DNA of 19,678 nucleotides. Origin: Alphaproteobacteria bacterium. Its GTDB lineage: Bacteria > Pseudomonadota > Alphaproteobacteria > Rhizobiales > Aestuariivirgaceae. The number at the start of each line of letters is the position of its first letter. Position 1 is the first letter of the stretch. The DNA lies in the NCBI GenBank assembly GCA_005884715.1, contig VAZZ01000066.1, positions 1 through 19,678 on the forward strand. Reading direction: 5' to 3'. The notes under the pieces are model-generated. The model was not told where the DNA came from, ran no database searches, and worked only from the letters and a program-made list of their open reading frames with translations. This document shows positions 14,742 through 19,678 of this stretch, piece after piece. A program made the translations under genes and the position numbers.

Positions 14742-16159
14742 TGGAACAGCAGGCTTCAGAATTTCCCGCCAATGTGAAGCGGGCGATCGCCGACAGCCAG
14801 TTGCAATGGGCGATGACCGAGACCGGGCCGCGCTTCATTGAGAAGCGCGCCAAGGCCAGGGCCAATCTGCCGGAATTCGATGCGCTGCGCGATCAGGCGC
14901 GCGACATCAAGGACCATGTCCTCAGCCATCTCGATCTCTATCTCGAACGCTATGAGGCCAAAGTCGTTCAATCCGGCGGACAAGTCCACTGGGCGGAGAC
15001 CACGCAAGAGGCCCGCGCCGCCATCATCTCGATCTGCAAACGTCTCGATGCGAAGCTCGCCACCAAGGGCAAGTCGATGATTTCGGAAGAGATCGGCCTC
15101 AATCACGCTCTGGAACAGGCAGGCATCACACCTGTCGAGACCGATCTCGGCGAATATCTCATCCAGATAAGGGGCGAGGCGCCAAGCCACATCATAGCGC
15201 CCGCGGTCCATCTCAGCCGCGATCAGATCGAGGCGGATTTCCGCAAGGCCCACACGCATCTCGATCCCAACCGCGATCTGACCGAGATCCCGACGCTTGT
15301 CGAGGAAGCCCGCCAGGTCTTGCGCCAGAAATATCTCGATGCCGATGTCGGCATCACCGGCGCCAATTTCCTGATCGCCGAGACCGGCACCTCGATCATC
15401 GTCACCAATGAGGGCAATGGCGACCTGACCCAGACATTGCCCAGGGCGCATATCGTCATCGCCTCGATCGAGAAGATCGTGCCCACGCTCGAAGATGCGA
15501 CGACGATCCTGCGCGTCCTGGCGCGCTCGGCGACGGGCCAGGATTTCGCCAATTACACGACTTTCTCGACGGGGCCGAGGCGTCCGGAAGATCCCGATGG
15601 TCCTAACGAATATCACGTCGTCATTCTCGACAATGGCCGCTCGAACGTGCTCGGCACCGAGTTCCAGGACATGCTGCGCTGCATCCGCTGCGGGGCCTGC
15701 CTCAATCACTGTCCGGTCTATCAGGCAGTTGGCGGCCATGCCTATGGCTGGGTCTATCCGGGCCCCATCGGCTCGGTGGTGACGCCGGCCTTGATCGGCA
15801 TCGAAAAGGCGAGACACCTGCCTAATGCCTCAACCTTCTGCGGGCGCTGCGAGGAAGTCTGTCCGATGCGCATTCCATTGCCCAGGCTGCTCAGGCATTG
15901 GCGCGAGCAGGAATTCGAGAAGCATCTGACGCCGGGGGCGGTGCGATGGGGTTTGAGTGTATGGGCGTTCTTCGCCAAGCGGCCGAAACTCTATCAGTTC
16001 GGCACCCGGATCGCAGCGCGGCTCCTCAATCTGATGGGCGGGCGCAAGGGCAAGCTCGCGAGCCTGCCTTTGGCGCAGGGCTGGACCCAATATCGCGATA
16101 TGCCTGTGCCGCAGGGCCGGACCTTCCAGGCCATGTGGAAGGAGCGCAAACGTGGATAG
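14741..16159 (+). CDS. lutB: L-lactate utilization iron-sulfur protein LutB
   Basis: This 472-residue protein has an N-terminal LUD domain (DUF162, about residues 60-300) with 'GITGANFLIAETGTSIIVTNEGN' near its end. Two 4Fe-4S motifs follow, 'CIRCGACLNHCPVY' (about 311-324) and 'CGRCEEVCPMRIP' (about 366-378), and then the LutB C-terminal region. This is the full LutB/YkgF architecture, about 470 residues. It is thought to carry electrons in the conversion of L-lactate to pyruvate. The start is ATG 14741, overlapping the lutA stop; the open frame extends upstream to 14501 but that part is lutA in another frame. The 3' end overlaps the lutC GTG start by 8 bases. Confidence 0.94.
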   Translation: MEQQASEFPANVKRAIADSQLQWAMTETGPRFIEKRAKARANLPEFDALRDQARDIKDHVLSHLDLYLERYEAKVVQSGGQVHWAETTQEARAAIISICKRLDAKLATKGKSMISEEIGLNHALEQAGITPVETDLGEYLIQIRGEAPSHIIAPAVHLSRDQIEADFRKAHTHLDPNRDLTEIPTLVEEARQVLRQKYLDADVGITGANFLIAETGTSIIVTNEGNGDLTQTLPRAHIVIASIEKIVPTLEDATTILRVLARSATGQDFANYTTFSTGPRRPEDPDGPNEYHVVILDNGRSNVLGTEFQDMLRCIRCGACLNHCPVYQAVGGHAYGWVYPGPIGSVVTPALIGIEKARHLPNASTFCGRCEEVCPMRIPLPRLLRHWREQEFEKHLTPGAVRWGLSVWAFFAKRPKLYQFGTRIAARLLNLMGGRKGKLASLPLAQGWTQYRDMPVPQGRTFQAMWKERKRG

Positions 16160-16792
16160 TGCCCGCGCCCGCATCCTGGCGCGCATAAAGCGCTCTACGC
16201 CCAAGGGCGACGAAGCGGTTCGTATCGCCGCCGTCGAACAACGCCTGCAGCATCCGCAGCACAATCTGGTGCCGGAGCGCGGCCAAGGCGACGAAGCGCA
16301 TCGTATTGGAGTCTTCACGCGGATGATGGAAGCGGTCGGCGGCACGGTCGAAGTCCTCGACGATGTCAATGACGTTCCGGTCGCGGTCGCCTCCTATTTG
16401 CGCAATACCAACCGCCCAATCTGCCCTGGCATCGTGCGCAGACGCTCGAAGTGAAGGAGGGCCGGGCGGAAGATGCCGACACGGCCTCGGTCACCCATGC
16501 TTTTGCTGGCGTCGCCGAGTCGGGCACCATAGTGCAGTTGTCGGGGCCCGATAATCCAACGACGCTCAATTTTCTTCCCGAGGCGCATATCGTGCTCCTC
16601 GAGGCGAAGGACCTCGATGCAAGCTATGAGGAAGGCTGGACCCGCTTGCGTGAAATCTATGGGCGGGGGCAGATGCCGCGCACCGTCAATATGATCTCAG
16701 GGCCGTCGCGGACCGCCGATATCGAGCAGACGATCGTGCGCCCGGCGCATGGGCCCAAGGACATGCATGTCATCATCGTCAAGAGCCGGTGA
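16152..16792 (+). pseudogene. lutC: L-lactate utilization protein LutC, disrupted by frameshift with apparent short deletion
   Basis: LutC is a LUD-domain protein of about 220-230 residues, the third Lut subunit. From GTG 16152 the frame is LutC-like ('SARARILARIKRS', later 'VAVASYLRNTN') but leaves family similarity after about residue 87 and stops at 16454. From about 16418 a second frame resumes the family sequence ('NLPWHRAQTLEV', 'VTHAFAGVAESGT', 'SGPDNPTTLNFLPEAHIV', 'MPRTVNMISGPSRTADIEQ') to the TGA ending at 16792. The two arms sum to 641 bases. Members usually have about 12-14 further residues between 'LRxxN' and 'LPW', so a deletion of 3n+1 bases (about 37-43) near 16415-16420 explains both the frame change and the short length. 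The stop still overlaps the next gene's ATG (TGATG). The protein cannot be made intact unless this is a sequencing or assembly error. Confidence 0.85.
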
Positions 16793-17355
16793 TGTGGAAG
16801 CCGGTGGACGAGATCACCGCACGCTGGCGGCCGGAGGAAGGGCAGGGTCTCGAACATCTGGTCTTGCGGGCGACGACTGAAGGCTATCTTGTGCGCAGCC
16901 ACGTCATTGGCGAGAACGAGGGTATGCGCCACGCCTTCTCCTATGCGATCGATCTCGACAAGGACTGGCGAGTCCTCTCCTTTGCCATAGATTCCGTCGA
17001 TGGACGGTCGCGCTGCTATCGCTCGCCATCGGAAGGGCGCTGGCAGGACTGCAAGGGCAAAGCGCTTGCCCAATTCGATGGCTGCATCGATATCGACCTC
17101 TCCTTCACCTGCTTCACCAACAGCCTGCCGGTGCGGCGGACGCCGTTCGCCAAAGACGAGGCGCGCGAATTCTCCATGCTCTGGATGCCGTCCGATACGC
17201 TCGAACCGTTTGTCGGCGGGCAGCGCTACACCTGCCATGAGCCGGGCAAGCGCTTCCACTATGAAGCGACGGACGGCTCGTTCGAGGCCGATATCACCTT
17301 TGACGATTATGGGCTGGTGACCGATTATCCGGGCCTCTTCCGGCGCGTGGCTTGA
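16792..17355 (+). CDS. Putative glycolipid-binding protein (DUF1089 family)
   Basis: A 187-residue protein matching the putative glycolipid-binding family (PF06475, earlier DUF1089). Features are the N-terminal 'LEHLVLRATTEGYLVRSHVIG' pattern, 'YAIDLDKDWRVLSFAID' near residue 44, 'LAQFDGCIDIDLSFTCFTNSLPVRR' near 90-114, and a C-terminal 'FEADITFDDYGLVTDYPGLFRR'. These suggest an all-beta barrel-like fold with no signal peptide. The biochemical role is not established; the family name comes from structural resemblance to lipid carriers. The start is ATG 16792 inside TGATG with the lutC stop. It is translationally coupled to the lut genes, though a link to lactate use is not known. Confidence 0.78.
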   Translation: MWKPVDEITARWRPEEGQGLEHLVLRATTEGYLVRSHVIGENEGMRHAFSYAIDLDKDWRVLSFAIDSVDGRSRCYRSPSEGRWQDCKGKALAQFDGCIDIDLSFTCFTNSLPVRRTPFAKDEAREFSMLWMPSDTLEPFVGGQRYTCHEPGKRFHYEATDGSFEADITFDDYGLVTDYPGLFRRVA

Positions 17356-17963
17356 CGGTGCCCCTGCAGAACCGCGTCAATCCTTATGGCGAGATCGTCG
17401 CCGATCCGGCACGCGGCACGATGATGGGCAATCGCGGCGGAAAATTCCATCGCGACGACCAGACGCTCGGCAAAAGGCGATGGGCGACCCGCCACTGGAT
17501 CTGCTGCGATCTCTATTGGAAAGGCAACCATCATGAGCCGATGGGCAAGGGCTATACATCGCTATTCTTCCTCGACGAGGTGACGGCGCTCGCGGCCGGG
17601 CATCGGCCGTGCTTCTATTGCCGGCGCAAGGAAGCGCAATTCTTTCTGTCATTGGCCTCACCGCCATTGATGGCGCACGAGGCCGATCGGATCGTCGACA
17701 AGGAACGGCGTGGGCCGAGACCCGAGGTCGAGGTCGAGGACCTGTCGGACGGCGCCATGATCGGCACTTCTCAGGGCGCCTTCGCCATTCGCGGCGACAG
17801 GCTGCTCCAATGGTCATTCGAGGGATATAGCGCGGCCATCCCGCGCAGGTCTGTCATGAGCGCTGAGCTTTTGACACCTCGCCTCTATGTCGGCATTCTC
17901 GCGCGCGGTTTTCAGCCACGCTGGCATAAGTCAGCTCAGTCATTGGGGAAGGGGATTTCATGA
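17352..17963 (+). CDS. Conserved hypothetical protein with Cys/His cluster
   Basis: This 203-residue protein resembles hypothetical proteins I have seen in other Rhizobiales ('PLQNRVNPYGEI' start, 'MGNRGGKFHRDD' near residue 25) but has no function I can name. A cluster of potential metal ligands is visible: C51-C52, H60-H61, H84, and C87-F-Y-C90, the last in 'GHRPCFYCRRKEA', like a half zinc site. Several tryptophans (W44, W49, W56) lie in the same section. A C-terminal beta-rich part follows. The TTG at 17352 overlaps the preceding TGA (TTGA); a GTG at 17358 giving a 201-residue product is equally plausible. The stop overlaps the next gene by 4 bases (ATGA). Placement in the lut operon suggests co-expression only. 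Confidence 0.8.
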   Translation: MTVPLQNRVNPYGEIVADPARGTMMGNRGGKFHRDDQTLGKRRWATRHWICCDLYWKGNHHEPMGKGYTSLFFLDEVTALAAGHRPCFYCRRKEAQFFLSLASPPLMAHEADRIVDKERRGPRPEVEVEDLSDGAMIGTSQGAFAIRGDRLLQWSFEGYSAAIPRRSVMSAELLTPRLYVGILARGFQPRWHKSAQSLGKGIS

Positions 17964-18805
17964 AGCTGTTGCGATATGGGGCGAAGGGCAAGGAGAAGCC
18001 GGGCCTTCTCGACAAGGACGGGCGCATCCGCGATCTATCGGGCGTCATTGCCGATGTCAGCGGCGATACGATCAGCCCAAAGAGCCTGGCGCGCCTCGCC
18101 AAGATCAAACCGGAATCGCTGCCTTTGGTGCGCGGCAATCCCCGCATCGGTCCTTGCGTCGCCAATCCGCAGAAATTCATCGCCATCGGCCTCAATTATT
18201 CGGATCACGCGGCGGAATCGAACCTGCCCGTGCCAGCCGAGCCCGTCCTCTTTACCAAGCATGTGAGCTGTATTTCCGGTCCCAATGACGATGTGACGAT
18301 CCCGCCCAAGTCGAAGAAATCGGACTGGGAAGTGGAATTGGGCGTCATCATCGGCACGCGCGCCAAGAACATCAAGAAGAAGGATGCGATGGCGTATGTG
18401 GCGGGTTATTGCACCATCAATGATCTCTCCGAGCGAGAATTCCAGACCGAGCGCGCCGGCCAGTGGACCAAGGGCAAGTCCTATGACACTTTCGGCCCGA
18501 TCGGCCCGTGGCTGGTAACGACCGATGAGGTCAGGGACCCGCAGAAACTCAAATTGTGGCTCGAGCTCAATGGCGAGCGGGTGCAGGACGGGACGACCGA
18601 GACCATGGTGTTCGGCGTCGCCCATATCGTCGCCTATCTCTCGGAATTCTTCACCCTGATGCCGGGCGACATCATCACCACTGGCACGCCGCCTGGTGTG
18701 GGCATGGGCATGAAGCCGCAGCGCTTCCTGAAACCCGGGGATGTGATGCGCATTTGCGTGGAGGGTCTCGGCGTCCAGCAGCAGACGGTGGTCAGGGATA
18801 AGTAA
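17960..18805 (+). CDS. Fumarylacetoacetate hydrolase-family enzyme
   Basis: A 281-residue FAH-superfamily protein: a short N-terminal domain ('KLLRYGAKGKEKPGLLDKDG'), then the catalytic domain from about residue 70. Family signatures are 'FIAIGLNYSDHAAE' near 73-86, metal ligands in 'DWEVELGVIIG' near 122-132 and D155 in 'INDLSERE', 'SYDTFGPIGPWL' near 174-185, and 'TTGTPPGVGMG' near 240. Close relatives are annotated as ureidoglycolate lyase or 2,4-diketo-3-deoxy-L-fuconate hydrolase, enzymes acting on 2-keto acids. The sequence does not decide between these. It is the last gene of the lut operon: ATG 17960 overlaps the previous stop, with AAGGGG just upstream as ribosome-binding site. It may supply pyruvate or lactate-type products, which is inference. 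Confidence 0.88.
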   Translation: MKLLRYGAKGKEKPGLLDKDGRIRDLSGVIADVSGDTISPKSLARLAKIKPESLPLVRGNPRIGPCVANPQKFIAIGLNYSDHAAESNLPVPAEPVLFTKHVSCISGPNDDVTIPPKSKKSDWEVELGVIIGTRAKNIKKKDAMAYVAGYCTINDLSEREFQTERAGQWTKGKSYDTFGPIGPWLVTTDEVRDPQKLKLWLELNGERVQDGTTETMVFGVAHIVAYLSEFFTLMPGDIITTGTPPGVGMGMKPQRFLKPGDVMRICVEGLGVQQQTVVRDK

Positions 18806-18849
18806 CGGCTATAGCCGGGTCCGTTGACCAAACGGGGCTCGGACCGGCT
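18806..18849. repeat. Cluster of inverted repeats after the FAH-family gene
   Basis: Directly after the TAA (18803-18805) is a perfect 12-base palindrome, CGGCTATAGCCG (18806-18817). It overlaps a longer imperfect hairpin, AGCCGGGTCCG (18813-18823) with CGGACCGGCT (18840-18849), paired except for one bulged G. Nested inside is CCGTT (18821-18825) with AACGG (18831-18835). No T-run follows, so an intrinsic terminator is doubtful. These folds compete with each other. Confidence 0.5.
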
Positions 18850-18903
18850 CTGAAGCCCTCTATTTACGGCTGTTATTGCCCGGGGCCCACGCATCCGTTA
18901 CAA

Positions 18904-18935
18904 GCCCGCTCGACTTTTCTTTTGAGGGAGCGGGC
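18904..18935 (+). promoter_or_regulatory. Hairpin covering the hisS ribosome-binding site
   Basis: GCCCGCTC (18904-18911) is perfectly complementary to GAGCGGGC (18928-18935), with a 16-base loop. The 3' arm ends at the base before the hisS ATG (18936), and the likely Shine-Dalgarno sequence GAGGGAG (18924-18930) lies partly in that arm. A folded leader would therefore hide the start region. Seven of the eight pairs are G-C. The structure is seen in the sequence; a regulatory role is inference. Confidence 0.45.
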
Positions 18936-19678
18936 ATGTCCGCCAAGGCCAAACAGCAGCGCCCGAAAGCGCGCCTCGCCAAGGGTTTCCGCGATGTGGG
19001 CCCGGACGAGGTGCGCGGCGTCAAGCGCATGATGCGGGTGATCGAGAAGGTCTTTGAGGCCTATGGCTTCGAGCCCCTCCAGCTGCCTTTCATCGAATAT
19101 ACCGACGCGCTTGGCAAATTCCTGCCCGATCAGGACCGGCCGAATGAAGGCGTGTTTTCCTTCCAGGACGAGGACGAGCAGTGGTTGTCGCTGCGCTATG
19201 ATCTGACTGCACCCTTGGCGCGCTATATCGCCGAGAACCAGCAGTCGCTGCCGACACCCTATCGCGGCTACCGGCAGGGCTGGGCGTTCCGCAATGAGAA
19301 ACCGGGGCCGGGACGCTTCCGCCAGTTCATGCAGTTCGATGCCGATACGGTTGGCTCCGCATCGCCTGCGGCGGATGCGGAAATCTGCATGATGATCGCC
19401 GACACGACGGAGAAGCTCGGCATAGGGCGCGGCGATTATGTGATGAAAGTAAACAACCGCAAGATCCTCGATGGCGTGCTGGAAGCCATTGGTGTCGCGG
19501 GTGAGGAGAATGAAGCACGGCGCATGACGGTGCTGCGCGACATCGACAAGCTCGACCGGTTGGGCGTTGCGGGCGTGCGCGATCTCCTGGGCAAGGGCCG
19601 CAAGGATGAATCGGGCGATTTCACCAAGGGCGCCGAACTGGACCAAGCCGCGATCGACCGCGTCGCGGGCTTCGTCAA
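18936..19678 (+). CDS. hisS: Histidyl-tRNA synthetase, 5' part (runs off window)
   Basis: The first 247 codons of a class II histidyl-tRNA synthetase, open to the right edge. The N-terminus has 'RLAKGFRDVGPDEVRG' and 'FEPLQLPFIEYTDALGKFLPD' (motif 1 region). 'SLRYDLTAPLARYIAEN' follows near residue 88. Motif 2 is 'YRQGWAFRNEKPGPGRFRQF' near 110-129, followed by 'MQFDADTVG'. The motif 2 loop differs from the E. coli type (RYERPQKGRYRQF) and matches the form in many alphaproteobacteria whose tRNA-His lacks the extra G-1. The enzyme charges tRNA-His with histidine in the cytoplasm. The start is ATG 18936, preceded by GAGGGAG. No frame break is seen in the visible part. In related genomes hisZ and hisG often follow, which cannot be tested here. 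Confidence 0.95.
   Translation, partial: MSAKAKQQRPKARLAKGFRDVGPDEVRGVKRMMRVIEKVFEAYGFEPLQLPFIEYTDALGKFLPDQDRPNEGVFSFQDEDEQWLSLRYDLTAPLARYIAENQQSLPTPYRGYRQGWAFRNEKPGPGRFRQFMQFDADTVGSASPAADAEICMMIADTTEKLGIGRGDYVMKVNNRKILDGVLEAIGVAGEENEARRMTVLRDIDKLDRLGVAGVRDLLGKGRKDESGDFTKGAELDQAAIDRVAGFV

Noticed and set aside
14756..15817. 353-codon open frame antisense to lutB
   Set aside because: Shadow of lutB, whose LUD and 4Fe-4S motifs are unmistakable; the antisense product is rich in Arg/Asp/Ile-Gly runs typical of shadows.
18806..18935. A tRNA or small structured RNA gene in the gap before hisS
   Set aside because: The inverted repeats do not make a cloverleaf, and there is no T-loop (GGTTCRA-like) or anticodon arm.
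1..19678. Defence system, prophage, IS element or CRISPR array
   Set aside because: All genes have metabolic, surface or translation assignments or are small unknowns; no transposase, integrase, Cas, toxin or nuclease motifs and no regularly spaced repeats were seen.

Overview
This 19.7 kb, GC-rich window comes from an alphaproteobacterium, most likely of the order Hyphomicrobiales (Rhizobiales). Three things point there: an alphaproteobacterial-type histidyl-tRNA synthetase at the right end, an intergenic palindromic repeat of the kind common in Bradyrhizobium-like genomes, and an ELM1-family protein beside a MOFRL-type glycerate kinase. Genes are densely packed and no intergenic stretch exceeds about 180 bases. 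I see no tRNA, rRNA, CRISPR array, insertion sequence, phage gene or defence system.

Region 1 (39-6598) concerns surface carbohydrate. A 2-oxoglutarate/Fe(II) oxygenase (+) faces a five-gene minus-strand operon: sulfotransferase, GT8-like glycosyltransferase, NAD-dependent epimerase, GmhA-like SIS isomerase and RmlB/GMD-like sugar-nucleotide dehydratase. A pair of inverted REP-like repeats separates the oxygenase from the operon. An ELM1-family gene (-) follows upstream. Together they look like part of a pathway that makes, transfers and perhaps sulfates an unusual sugar.

Region 2 (6679-13860) concerns C2/C3 acids. A glycerate 2-kinase (+) and a small secreted protein (+) face a minus-strand glcD-glcE-glcF-malate synthase operon for oxidising glycolate to glyoxylate. 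The malate synthase is of the A type and is broken by an inferred deletion of about 89 bases that changes frame and removes a Mg2+-ligand aspartate. Glycerate kinase would suit the alternative tartronate-semialdehyde/glycerate route.

Region 3 (13968-18805) is a plus-strand operon divergent from glcD. It holds lutA, lutB and lutC for L-lactate oxidation, then a putative glycolipid-binding protein, an uncharacterised Cys/His-containing protein and a fumarylacetoacetate-hydrolase-family enzyme, with stop/start overlaps throughout. lutC is also frame-disrupted, again apparently by a short internal deletion.

Region 4 (18806-19678) is a leader rich in inverted repeats followed by the 5' part of hisS, which runs off the window. 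I found no undescribed defence or mobile system. The points most worth checking are the two deletion-type gene breaks, the sugar-nucleotide cassette with substituted catalytic motifs, and the hairpin abutting the hisS start.
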